Position numbers and translations under genes: made by a program
The notes under the pieces: model-generated
Told to the model about the DNA's origin: nothing
The model's database searches: none
The model's input: only the letters and a program-made list of their open reading frames with translations
Shown here: positions 11,166-24,533 of the stretch, piece by piece
How the letters are laid out: every line of letters begins with the position of its first letter
Numbering within the stretch: position 1 is the first letter of the stretch
Origin: Hydractinia symbiolongicarpus
Taxonomy: Eukaryota > Cnidaria > Hydrozoa > Anthoathecata > Hydractiniidae
Length of the DNA stretch: 64,000 nt
Assembly (NCBI RefSeq): GCF_029227915.1
Contig: NC_079884.1
Location: 29,948,001 to 30,012,000, forward strand
Direction: 5' to 3'

Positions 11166-14100
11166 ACAGGGTACTTTCTTTGTATACATTCGACTATACG
11201 GGCCAAGCCCGGGATTTACGGGAAATCGCAGGTTTTCGTTTGCCGGCGATTAAACTTCTTTTATTCAGCGTCTCATCAAAAATGAAAACATTTTTGAAAA
11301 CTACCAGTCTCATGCGTTTTAGTGGTGAAGAAATAAATTAAAAAATCGTTCGGGAAATGAGTTTACTCCAGGGTACTTTCTTTGTATACTTTTGACTATA
11401 TGGGCCAAGCCCGGGATTTACGGGAAATCGCGGGATTTCGTTTGCCGGCGATTAAACCACTTTCATTAAGCGTCTCATCAAAAATGAAAACATCTTTGAA
11501 AACTGCAAGTCTCATGCGTTTTAGTGGTGAAAAGATAATTTAAAAAATCGTTTTGAAAATGAGCTAACTCCCTGGGTACTTTCTTTGTATACTTTTGACT
11601 ATGCGGGCCGAGTCCATGGTTTACGGGAAATGGCGGGTTTTCGTTTGCCGGCGATTAAACTTCTTTTATTCAGCATCTCATCAAAAATGAAAACATTTTT
11701 GACAACTACAAGTCTCAAGCGTTTTAGTGGTGAAAAGATAATTTAAAAAATCGTTTTGGAAATGAGTTTTCTCACAGGGTACTTTCTTTGTATACATTCG
11801 ACTATGCGGGCCAAGCCCGGGATTTACGGGAAATCGCGGGTTTTCCTTTGCCGGCGATTAAACCTCTTTTATTCAGCGTCTCATCAAAAATAAAAACATT
11901 TTTAAAAACTACAAGTCTTATGCGTTTTAGTGGTGATAAAATAATTTAAAAAATCGTTCTGGAAATGAGTTTACTCACAGGGTACTTTCTTTGTATACAT
12001 TCGACTATAAAGGCCAAGCCCGGGATTTACGGGAAATCGCGGGATTTCGTTTGCCGGCGATTAAACCACTTTCATTAAGCGTCTCATCAAAAATGAAAAT
12101 AATCTTTGAAAACTGCAAGTCTCATGCGTTTTAGTGGTGAAAAAATAATATAAAAAATCGTTCGGGAAATGAGTTTACTCCCTGGGTACTTTCTTTGTAT
12201 ACTTTTGACTATACGGGCCAAGCCCGGGATTTACGGGAAATGGCGGGTTTTCGTTTGCCGGCAATTAAACTTCTTTTATTCAGAGTCTCATCAAAAATGA
12301 AATTATTTTTTAAAACTACAAGTGTCATGCGTTTTAGTGGTGAAAAGATAATTTAAAAAATCGTTTTGGAAATGAGTTTACTCACAGGGTACTTTCTTTG
12401 TATACATTCGACTATACGGGCCAAGCCCGGGATTTACGGGAAATCGCGGGTTTTCGTTTGCCGGCGATTAAACCACTTTCATTAAGCGTCTCATCAAAAA
12501 TGAAAACATTTCTGAAAACTACAAGTCTCATGGGCTCTAGTGGTGAAAAAATAATTTAAAAAATCGTTCGGGAAATGAATTTACTCCATGGGTACTTTCT
12601 TTGTATACTTTTCACTACACGGGCCGAGTCCGGGATTTACGGGAAATCGTAGGTTTTCGTTTGCCGGCGATTAAACTTCTTTTATTCAGCGTCTCATCAA
12701 AAATGAAAACATTTTTGAAAACTACAAGTCTCATGCGTTTTAGTGGTGAAATAATAGTTAAAAAAATCGTTCGGGAAATGAGTTTACTCCCTGGGTACTT
12801 TCTTTGTATACTTTTGATTATACGGGCCGAGTCCGGGGTTTACGGGAAATGGCGGGTTTTTGTTTGCCGGCGATTAAACTTCTTTTATTCAGCATCTCAT
12901 CAAAAATGAAAACATTTTTGAAAACTGCAAGTCTCATGCGTTTTAGTGGTGAAATAATGATTAAAAAAATCGTTCGGGAAATAAGTTTACTCCCTGGGTA
13001 CTTTCTTTGTATACTTTTGATTATACGGGCCGAGTCCGGGGTTTACGGGAAATGGCGGGTTTTTGTTTGCCGGCGATTAAACTTCTTTTATTCAGCATCT
13101 CATCAAAAATGAAAACATTTTTGAAAACTACAAGTCTCATGCGTTTTAGTGGTGAAAAGATATTTTAAAAAATCGTTTTGGAAATGAGTTTACTCACAGG
13201 GTACTTTCTTTGTATACATTCGACAATACGGGCCAAGCCCGGGATTTACGGGAAATCGCGGGTTTTCGTTTGCCGGCGATTAAACGACTTTCATTAAGCG
13301 TCTCATCGAAAATGAAAACATTTCTGAAAACTACAAGTCTCATGCTTTTTAGTGGTGAAAAAATAATTTAAAAAATCGTTCGGGAAATGAGTTTACTCCC
13401 TGGGTACTTTCTTTGTATACTTTTGATTATACGGGCCGAGTCCTGGGTTTACGGGAAATGGCGGGTTTTTGTTTGCCGGCGATTAAACTTCTTTTAATCA
13501 GCATCTCATCAAAAATGAAAACATTTTTGAAAACTACAAGTCTCATGCGTTTTAGTGGTGAAAAGATAATTTAAAAAATCGTTTTGGAAATGAGTTTACT
13601 CACAGGGTACTTTCTTTGTATACATTCGACTATACGGGCCAAGCCCGGGATTTACGGGAAATCGCGGGTTTTCGTTTGCCGCGATTAAGCCACTTTCATT
13701 AAGCGTCTCATCAAAAATGAAAACATTTCTGAAAACTACAAGTCTCATGCGTTTTAGTGGTGAAAAAATAATTTAAAAAATCGTTCGGGAAATGAGTTTA
13801 CTCCCTGGGTACTTTCTTTGTATACTTTTCACTATACGGGCCGAGTCCGGGATTTACGGGAAATCGCGGCTTTTCGTTTGCCGGCGATTAAACTTCTTTT
13901 ATTCAGCGTCTCATCAAAAATGAAAATATTTTTAAAAACTACAAGTCTCATGGGCTTTAGTGGTGAAATAATAATTTAAAAAATCGTTTGGGAAATGAGT
14001 TTACTCCCTGGGTACTTTCTTTGTATACTTTTGACTATACGGGTCGAGTCCGGGATTTACGGGAAATCGCAGGTTTTCGTTTGCCGGCGATTAAACTTCT

Positions 14101-17100
14101 TTTATTCAGCGTCTCATCAAAAATGAAAACATTTTTGAAAACTACCAGTCTCATGCGTTTTAGTGGTGAAAAAATAAATTAAAAAATCGTTCGGGAAATG
14201 AGTTTACTCCAGGGTACCTTCTTTGTATACTTTTGACTATACGGGCCAAGCCCGGGATTTAGGGAAATCGCGGGATTTCGTTTGCCGGCGATTAAACCAC
14301 TTTCTTTAAGCGTCTCATCAAAAATGAAAACATCTTTGAAAACTGCAAGTCTCATGCGTTTTAGTGGTGAAAAGATAATTTAAAAAATCGTTTTGAAAAT
14401 TAGCTAACTCCCTGGGTACTTTCTTTGTATACTTTTGATTATACGGGCCGAGTCCGGGGTTTACGGGAAATGGCGGGTTTTTGTTTGCCGGCGATTAAAC
14501 TTCTTTTATTCAGCATCTCATCAAAAATGAAAACATTTTTGAAAACTACAAGTCTCATGCGTTTTAGTGGTGAAAAGATAATTTAAAAAATCGTTTTGGA
14601 AATGAGTTTACTCACAGGGTACTTTCTTTGTATACATTCGACAATACGGGCCAAGCCCGGGATTTACGGGAAATCGCGGGTTTTCGTTTGCCGGCGATTA
14701 AACGACTTTCATTAAGCGTCTCATCGAAAATGAAAACATTTCTGAAAACTACAAGTCTCATGCGTTTTAGTGGTGAAAAAATAATTTAAAAAATCGTTCG
14801 GGAAACGAGTTTACTCCCTGGGTACTTTCTTTGTATACTTTTGATTATACGGGCCGAGTCCTGGGTTTACGGGAAATGGCGGGTTTTTGTTTGCCGGCGT
14901 TTAAACTTCTTTTAATCAGCATCTCATCAAAAATGAAAACATTTTTGAAAACTACAAGTCTCATGCGTTTTAGTGGTGAAAAAATAATTTAAAAAATCGT
15001 TCGGGAAATAAGTTTACTCCCTGGGTACTTTCTTTGTATACTTTTGATTATACGGGCCGAGTCCTGGGTTTTCGGGAAATGGCGGGTTTTTGTTTGCCGG
15101 CGATTAAACTTCTTTTAATCAGCATCTCATCAAAAATGAAAACATTTTTGAAAACTACAAGTCTCATGCGTTTTAGTGGTGAAAAGATAATTTAAAAAAT
15201 CGTTTTGGAAATGAGTTTACTCACAGGGTACTTTCTTTGTATACATTCGACTATACGGGCCAAGCCCGGGATTTACGGGAAATCGCGGGTTTTCGTTTGC
15301 CACGATTAAGCCACTTTCATTAAGCGTCTCATCAAAAATGAAAACATTTCTGAAAACTACAAGTCTCATGCGTTTTAGTGGTGAAAAAATAATTTAAAAA
15401 ATCGTTCGGGAAATGAGTTTACTCCCTGGGTACTTTCTTTGTATACTTTTGACTATACGGGCCGAGTCCGGGATTTACGGGAAATCGCGGCTTTTCGTTT
15501 GCCGGCGATTAAACTTCTTTTATTCAGCGTCTCATCAAAAATGAAAATATTTTTAAAAACTACAAGTCTCATGGACTTTAGTGGTGAAATAATAATTTAA
15601 AAAATCGTTTGGGAAATGAGTTTACTCCCTGGGTACTTTCTTTGTATACTTTTGACTATACGGGTCAAGTCCGGGATTTACGGGAAATCGCAGTATTTCG
15701 TTTGCCGGCGATTAAACTTCTTTTATTCAGCGTCTCATCAAAAATGAAAACATTTTTGAAAACTACCAGTCTCATGCGTTTTAGTGGTAAAAAAATAAAT
15801 TAAAAAATCGTTCGGGAAATGAGTTTACTCCAGGGTACTTTCTTTGTATACTTTTGACTATACGGGCCAAGCCCGGGATTTACGGGAAATCGCGGGATTT
15901 CGTTTGCCGGCGATTAAACCACTTTCTTTAAGCGTCTCATCAAAAATGAAAACATCTGTGAAAACTGCAAGTCTCATGCGTTTTAGTGGTGAAAAGATAA
16001 TTTAAAAAATCGTTTTGAAAATTAGCTAACTCCCTGGGTACTTTCTTTGTATACTTTTGACTATGCGGGCCGAGTCCGGGGTTTACGGGAAATGGCGGGT
16101 TTTCGTTTGCCGGCGATTAAACTTCTTTTATTCAGCGTCTCATCAAAAATGAAAACATTTTTGAAAACTACAAGTCTCAAGCGTTTTAGTGGTGAAAAGA
16201 TATTTTAAAAAATCGTTTTGGAAATTAGTTTACTCACAGGGTGTTTTCTTTGTATACATTCGACTATGCGGGCCAAGCCGGGATTTACGGGAAATGGCGG
16301 GTTTTTGTTTGCCGGCGATTAAACCTCTTTTATTCAGCGTCTCATCAAAAATAAAAACATTTTTGAAACTTACAAGTCTTATGCGTTTTAGTGGTGAAAA
16401 AATAATTTAAAAAATCGTTCTGGAAATGAGTTTACTCACAGGGTACTTTCTTTGTATACATTCGACAATACGGGCCAAGCCCGGGATTTACGGGAAATCG
16501 CGAGTTTTCGTTTGCCGGCGATTAAACCACTTTCATTAGGCGTCTCATCAAAAATAAAAACATTTCTGAAAACTACAAGTCTCATGCGTTTTAGTGGTGA
16601 AAAATAATTTAAAAAATCGTTCGGGAAATAAGTTTACTCCCTGGGTACTTTCTTTGTATACTTTTGACTATACGGGCCGAGTCCGGGATTTACGGGAAAT
16701 GGCGGCTTTTCGTTTGCCGGCGATTAAACTTCTTTCATTCAGCGTCTCATCAAAATTGAAAACATTTTTAAAAACTACAAGTCTCATGGGCTTTAGTGGT
16801 GAAATAATAATTTAAAAAATCGTTTGGGAAATAAGTTTACTCCTTGGGTACTTTCTTTGTATACTTTTGACTATACGGGCCGAGCCCGGTATTTACGGGA
16901 AATTGCAGGTTTTCGTTTGCCGGCGATTAAACTTCTTTTATTCAGCGTCTCATCAAAAATGAAAACATTTTTGAGAACTAAAAGTCTCATGCGTTTTAGT
17001 GGTGAAAAAATAATTTAAAAAATCGTTCGGGAAATGAGTTTACTCCCTGGGTACTTTCTTTGTATACTTTTCACTACACGGGCCGAGTCCGGGATTTACG

Positions 17101-17625
17101 GGAAATCGCGGGTTTTCGTTTGCCGGCGATTAAACTTCTTTTATTCAGCGTCTCATCAAAAATGAAAACATTTTTGAAAACTACAAGTCTCATGCGTTTT
17201 AGTGGTGAAAAAATTATTTAAAAAATCGTTTGGGAAATGAGTTTACTCACTGGGTACTTTCTTTGTATACTTTTGATTATACGGTCCGAGTCCGGGGTTT
17301 ACGGGAAATGGCGGGTTTTTGTTTGCCGGCGTTTAAACTTCTTTTATTCAGCATCTCATCAAAAATGAAAACATTTTTGAAAACTACAAGTCTCATGCGT
17401 TTTAGTGGTGAAAAAATAATTTAAAAAATCGTTTTGGAAATGAGTTTACTCACAGGGTACTTTCTTTGTATACATTCGACAATACGGGCCAAGCCCGGGA
17501 TTTACGGGAAATCGCCAGTTTTCGTTTGCCGGCGATTAAACCACTTTCATTAGGCGTCTCATCAAAAATAAAAACATTTCTGAAAACTACAAGTCTCATG
17601 CGTTTTAGTGGTGAAAAAATAATTT

Positions 17626-20600
17626 AAAAAATCGTTCGGGAAATAAGTTTACTCCCTGGGTACTTTCTTTGTATACTTTTGACTATACGGGCCGAGTCCG
17701 GGATTTACGGGAAATCGCGGCTTTTCGTTTGCCGGCGATTAAACTTCTTTCATTCAGCGTCTCATCAAAATTGAAAACATTTTTAAAAAACTACAAGTCT
17801 CATGGGCTTTAGTGGTGAAATAATAATTTAAAAAATCGTTTGGGAAATAAGTTTACTCCTTGGGTACTTTCTTTGTATACTTTTGACTATACGGGCCGAG
17901 TCCGGGATTTACGGGAAATCGCAGGTTTTCGTTTGCCGGCGATTAAACTTCTTTTATGCAGCGTCTCATCAAAAATGAAAACATTTTTGAAAACTACCAG
18001 TCTCATGCGTTTTAGTGGTGAAAAAATAAATTAAAAAATCGTTCGGGAAATGAGTTTACTCCAGGGTACTTTCTTTGTATACTTTTGACTATATGGGCCA
18101 AGCCCGGGATTTACGGGAAATCGCGGGTTTTTGTTTGCCGGCGATTAAACTTCTTTTATTCAGCATCTCATCAAAAATGAAAACATTTTTGAAAACTACA
18201 AGTCTCATGCGTTTTAGTGGTGAAAAGATAATTTAAAAAATCGTTTTGGAAATGAGTTTACTCACAGGGTACTTTCTTTGTATACATTCGACAATACGGA
18301 CCAAGCCCGGGATTTACGGGAAATCGCGGGTTTTCGTTTACCGGCGATTAAACTTCCTTTATTCAGTGTCTCATCAAAAATGAAAACATTTCTGAAAACT
18401 ACAAGTCTCATGCGTTTTAGTGGTAAAAAAATAATTTAAAAAATCGTTCGGGAAATGAGTTTACTCACAGGGTACTTTCTTTGTATACATTCGACTATAC
18501 GGGCCAAGCCCGGGATTTACGGGAAATCGCGGGTTTTCGTTTGCCGGCGATTAAACTTCTTTCATTCAGCGTCTCATCAAAATTGAAAACATTTTTAAAA
18601 ACTACAAGTCTCATGGGCTTTAGTGGTGAAATAATAATTTAAAAAATCGTTTGGGAAATAAGTTTACTCCTTGGGTACTTTCTTTGTATACTTTTGACTA
18701 TACGGGCCGAGTCCGGGATTTACGGGAAATCGCAGGTTTTCGTTTGCCGGCGATTAAACTTCTTTTATGCAGCGTCTCATCAAAAATGAAAACATTTTTG
18801 AAAACTACAAGTCTCATGCGTTTTAGTGGTAAAAAAATAATTTAAAAAATCGTTCGGGAAATGAGTTTACTCACAGGGTACTCTCTTTGTATACATTCGA
18901 CTATACGGGCCAAGCCCGGGATTTACGGGAAATCGCGGGTTTTCGTTTGCCGGCGATTAAGCCACTTTCATTAAGCGTCTCATCAAAAATGAGAACATTT
19001 CTGAAAACTACAAGTCTAATGCGTTTTAGTGGTGAAAAAATAATTTAAAAAATCGTTCGGGAAATAAGTTTACTCCCTGGGTACTTTCTTTGTATACTTT
19101 TGACTATACCGGCCGAGTCTGGGATTTACGGGAAATCGCGGCTTTTCGTTTGCCGGCGATTAAACTTCTTTCATTCAGCGTCTCATCAAAATTGAAAACA
19201 TTTTTAAAAACTACAATTCTCATGGGCTTTAGTGGTGAAATAATAATTTAAAAAATCGTTTGGGAAATAAGTTTACTCCTTGGGTACTTTCTTTGTATAC
19301 TTTTGACTATACGGGCCGAGTCCGGGATTTACGGGAAATCGCAGGTTTTCGTTTGCCGGCGATTAAACTTCTTTTATGCAGCGTTTCATCAAAAATGAAA
19401 ACATTTTTGAAAACTACCAGTCTCATGCGTTTTAGTGGTGAAAAAATAAATTAAAAAATCGTTCGGGAAATGAGTTTACTCCAGGGTACTTTCTTTGTAT
19501 ACTTTTGACTATACGGGCCGAGTCCGGGATTTACGGGAAATCGCGGCTTTTCGTTTGCCGGCGATTAAACTTCTTTCATTCAGCGTCTCATCAAAATTGA
19601 AAACATTTTTAAAAAACTACAAGTCTCATGGGCTTTAGTGGTGAAATAATAATTTAAAAAATCGTTTGGGAAATAAGTTTACTCCTTGGGTACTTTCTTT
19701 GTATACTTTTGACTATACGGGCCGAGTCCGGGATTTACGGGAAATCGCAGGTTTTCGTTTGCCGGCGATTAAACTTCTTTTATGCAGCGTCTCATCAAAA
19801 ATGAAAACATTTTTGAAAACTACCAGTCTCATGCGTTTTAGTGGTGAAAAAATAAATTAAAAAATCGTTCGGGAAATGAGTTTACTCCAGGGTACTTTCT
19901 TTGTATACTTTTGACTATATGGGCCAAGCCCGGGATTTACGGGAAATCGCGGGTTTTCGTTTGCCGGCGATTAAGCCACTTTCATTAAGCGTCTCATCAA
20001 AAATGAGAACATTTCTGAAAACTACAAGTCTAATGCGTTTTAGTGGTGAAAAAATAATTTAAAAAATCGTTCGGGAAATAAGTTTACTCCCTGGGTACTT
20101 TCTTTGTATACTTTTGACTATACCGGCCGAGTCTGGGATTTACGGGAAATCGCGGCTTTTCGTTTGCCGGCGATTAAACTTCTTTCATTCAGCGTCTCAT
20201 CAAAATTGAAAACATTTTTAAAAACTACAATTCTCATGGGCTTTAGTGGTGAAATAATAATTTAAAAAATCGTTTGGGAAATAAGTTTACTCCTTGGGTA
20301 CTTTCTTTGTATACTTTTGACTATACGGGCCGAGTCCGGGATTTACGGGAAATCGCAGGTTTTCGTTTGCCGGCGATTAAACTTCTTTTATGCAGCGTCT
20401 CATCAAAAATGAAAACATTTTTGAAAACTACCAGTCTCATGCGTTTTAGTGGTGAAAAAATAAATTAAAAAATCGTTCGGGAAATGAGTTTACTCCAGGG
20501 TACTTTCTTTGTATACTTTTGACTATACGGGCCGAGTCCGGGATTTACGGGAAATCGCGGCTTTTCGTTTGCCGGCGATTAAACTTCTTTCATTCAGCGT

Positions 20601-23600
20601 CTCATCAAAATTGAAAACATTTTTAAAAAACTACAAGTCTCATGGGCTTTAGTGGTGAAATAACAATTTAAAAAATCGTTTGGGAAATAAGTTTACTCCT
20701 TGGGTACTTTCTTTGTATACTTTTGACTATACGGGCCGAGTCCGGGATTTACGGGAAATCGCAGGTTTTCGTTTGCCGGCGATTAAACTTCTTTTATGCA
20801 GCGTCTCATCAAAAATGAAAACATTTTTGAAAACTACCAGTCTCATGCGTTTTAGTGGTGAAAAAATAAATTAAAAAATCGTTCGGGAAATGAGTTTACT
20901 CCAGGGTACTTTCTTTGTATACTTTTGACTATATGGGCCAAGCCCGGGATTTACGGGAAATCGCGGGTTTTTGTTTGCCGGCGATTAAACTTCTTTTATT
21001 CAGCATCTCATCAAAAATGAAAACATTTTTGAAAACTACAAGTCTCATGCGTTTTAGTGGTGAAAAGATAATTTAAAAAATCGTTTTGGAAATGAGTTTA
21101 CTCACAGGGTACTTTCTTTGTATACATTCGACAATACGGGCCAAGCCCGGGATTTACGGGAAATCGCGGGTTTTCGTTTACCGGCGATTAAACTTCCTTT
21201 ATTCAGTGTCTCATCAAAAATGAAAACATTTCTGAAAACTACAAGTCTCATGCGTTTTAGTGGTAAAAAAATAATTTAAAAAATCGTTCGGGAAATGAGT
21301 TTACTCACAGGGTACTTTCTTTGTATACATTCGACTATACGGGCCAAGCCCGGGATTTACGGGAAATCGCGGGTTTTCGTTTGCCGGCGATTAAACTTCT
21401 TTCATTCAGCGTCTCATCAAAATTGAAAACATTTTTAAAAACTACAAGTCTCATGGGCTTTAGTGGTGAAATAATAATTTAAAAAATCGTTTGGGAAATA
21501 AGTTTACTCCTTGGGTACTTTCTTTGTATACTTTTGACTATACGGGCCGAGTCCGGGATTTACGGGAAATCGCAGGTTTTCGTTTGCCGGCGATTAAACT
21601 TCTTTTATGCAGCGTCTCATCAAAAATGAAAACATTTTTGAAAACTACAAGTCTAATGCGTTTTAGTGGTGAAAAAATAATTTAAAAAATCGTTCGGGAA
21701 ATAAGTTTACTCCCTGGGTACTTTCTTTGTATACTTTTGACTATACCGGCCGAGTCTGGGATTTACGGGAAATCGCGGCTTTTCGTTTGCCGGCGATTAA
21801 ACTTCTTTCATTCAGCGTCTCATCAAAATTGAAAACATTTTTAAAAACTACAATTCTCATGGGCTTTAGTGGTGAAATAATAATTTAAAAAATCGTTTGG
21901 GAAATAAGTTTACTCCTTGGGTACTTTCTTTGTATACTTTTGACTATACGGGCCGAGTCCGGGATTTACGGGAAATCGCAGGTTTTCGTTTGCCGGCGAT
22001 TAAACTTCTTTTATGCAGCGTTTCATCAAAAATGAAAACATTTTTGAAAACTACCAGTCTCATGCGTTTTAGTGGTGAAAAAATAAATTAAAAAATCGTT
22101 CGGGAAATGAGTTTACTCCAGGGTACTTTCTTTGTATACTTTTGACTATACGGGCCGAGTCCGGGATTTACGGGAAATCGCGGCTTTTCGTTTGCCGGCG
22201 ATTAAACTTCTTTCATTCAGCGTCTCATCAAAATTGAAAACATTTTTAAAAAACTACAAGTCTCATGGGCTTTAGTGGTGAAATAATAATTTAAAAAATC
22301 GTTTGGGAAATAAGTTTACTCCTTGGGTACTTTCTTTGTATACTTTTGACTATACGGGCCGAGTCCGGGATTTACGGGAAATCGCAGGTTTTCGTTTGCC
22401 GGCGATTAAACTTCTTTTATGCAGCGTCTCATCAAAAATGAAAACATTTTTGAAAACTACCAGTCTCATGCGTTTTAGTGGTGAAAAAATAAATTAAAAA
22501 ATCGTTCGGGAAATGAGTTTACTCCAGGGTACTTTCTTTGTATACTTTTGACTATATGGGCCAAGCCCGGGATTTACGGGAAATCGCGGGTTTTCGTTTG
22601 CCGGCGATTAAGCCACTTTCATTAAGCGTCTCATCAAAAATGAGAACATTTCTGAAAACTACAAGTCTAATGCGTTTTAGTGGTGAAAAAATAATTTAAA
22701 AAATCGTTCGGGAAATAAGTTTACTCCCTGGGTACTTTCTTTGTATACTTTTGACTATACCGGCCGAGTCTGGGATTTACGGGAAATCGCGGCTTTTCGT
22801 TTGCCGGCGATTAAACTTCTTTCATTCAGCGTCTCATCAAAATTGAAAACATTTTTAAAAACTACAATTCTCATGGGCTTTAGTGGTGAAATAATAATTT
22901 AAAAAATCGTTTGGGAAATAAGTTTACTCCTTGGGTACTTTCTTTGTATACTTTTGACTATACGGGCCGAGTCCGGGATTTACGGGAAATCGCAGGTTTT
23001 CGTTTGCCGGCGATTAAACTTCTTTTATGCAGCGTCTCATCAAAAATGAAAACATTTTTGAAAACTACCAGTCTCATGCGTTTTAGTGGTGAAAAAATAA
23101 ATTAAAAAATCGTTCGGGAAATGAGTTTACTCCAGGGTACTTTCTTTGTATACTTTTGACTATACGGGCCGAGTCCGGGATTTACGGGAAATCGCGGCTT
23201 TTCGTTTGCCGGCGATTAAACTTCTTTCATTCAGCGTCTCATCAAAATTGAAAACATTTTTAAAAAACTACAAGTCTCATGGGCTTTAGTGGTGAAATAA
23301 CAATTTAAAAAATCGTTTGGGAAATAAGTTTACTCCTTGGGTACTTTCTTTGTATACTTTTGACTATACGGGCCGAGTCCGGGATTTACGGGAAATCGCA
23401 GGTTTTCGTTTGCCGGCGATTAAACTTCTTTTATGCAGCGTCTCATCAAAAATGAAAACATTTTTGAAAACTACCAGTCTCATGCGTTTTAGTGGTGAAA
23501 AAATAAATTAAAAAATCGTTCGGGAAATGAGTTTACTCCAGGGTACTTTCTTTGTATACTTTTGACTATATGGGCCAAGCCCGGGATTTACGGGAAATCG

Positions 23601-24533
23601 CGGGTTTTTGTTTGCCGGCGATTAAACTTCTTTTATTCAGCATCTCATCAAAAATGAAAACATTTTTGAAAACTACAAGTCTCATGCGTTTTAGTGGTGA
23701 AAAGATAATTTAAAAAATCGTTTTGGAAATGAGTTTACTCACAGGGTACTTTCTTTGTATACATTCGACAATACGGGCCAAGCCCGGGATTTACGGGAAA
23801 TCGCGGGTTTTCGTTTACCGGCGATTAAACTTCCTTTATTCAGTGTCTCATCAAAAATGAAAACATTTCTGAAAACTACAAGTCTCATGCGTTTTAGTGG
23901 TAAAAAAATAATTTAAAAAATCGTTCGGGAAATGAGTTTACTCACAGGGTACTTTCTTTGTATACATTCGACTATACGGGCCAAGCCCGGGATTTACGGG
24001 AAATCGCGGGTTTTCGTTTGCCGGCGATTAAACTTCTTTCATTCAGCGTCTCATCAAAATTGAAAACATTTTTAAAAACTACAAGTCTCATGGGCTTTAG
24101 TGGTGAAATAATAATTTAAAAAATCGTTTGGGAAATAAGTTTACTCCTTGGGTACTTTCTTTGTATACTTTTGACTATACGGGCCGAGTCCGGGATTTAC
24201 GGGAAATCGCAGGTTTTCGTTTGCCGGCGATTAAACTTCTTTTATGCAGCGTCTCATCAAAAATGAAAACATTTTTGAAAACTACCAGTCTCATGCGTTT
24301 TAGTGGTGAAAAAATAAATTAAAAAATCGTTCGGGAAATGAGTTTACTCTATTGTACTTTCTTTGTATACTTTTGACTATATGGGCCAAGCCCGGGATTT
24401 ACGGGAAATCGCGGGTTTTTGTTTGCCGGCGATTAAACTTCTTTTATTCAGCATCTCATCAAAAATGAAAACATTTTTGAAAACTACAAGTCTCATGCGT
24501 TTTAGTGGTGAAAAGATAATTTAAAAAATCGTT
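17626..24533 (+). repeat. Expanded block of pentamer and 13-mer units
   Basis: A monomer reading TTTGGGAAATAAG, ATCGCAGG and TTATGCAGCG recurs at 17840, 18651, 19260, 19666, 20274, 20680, 21491, 21897, 22303, 22911, 23317 and 24128. Offset 1014 (five monomers) links 19260 with 20274 and 21897 with 22911. Offset 2637 (13 monomers) links 19260, 19666, 20274, 20680 and 21491 with 21897, 22303, 22911, 23317 and 24128. Earlier positions (17840, 18651) match at 2840 (14 monomers), so one monomer was lost near 21.64 kb. This is an expansion of the monomers found once at about 0.4-2.4 kb. Confidence 0.88.

Larger units (their letters stand above)
430..16430 (+). repeat. Macro-duplication, left copy (about 16 kb)
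   Basis: This block, including LINE copy 1, recurs in the same order at about 24.1-41.55 kb. Matched landmarks: 1445 with 25142; the LINE at 2918 with 26615; the GACCGTGTCCGG monomer near 4096 with 31246 and 34088; CATTTTAGAAAAC near 6215 with 36208; AAAAAAGCGTTCGG near 7890 with 37070; AGTGTCATGCG near 12320 with 38455; GGGTGTTTTC near 16240 with 41361. After about 16.43 kb the copies diverge: the left copy passes into monomers like those at the window's left edge, the right copy does not. That places an exchange junction near 16.4-16.5 kb. Boundaries are approximate because all monomers resemble one another. Confidence 0.8.
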
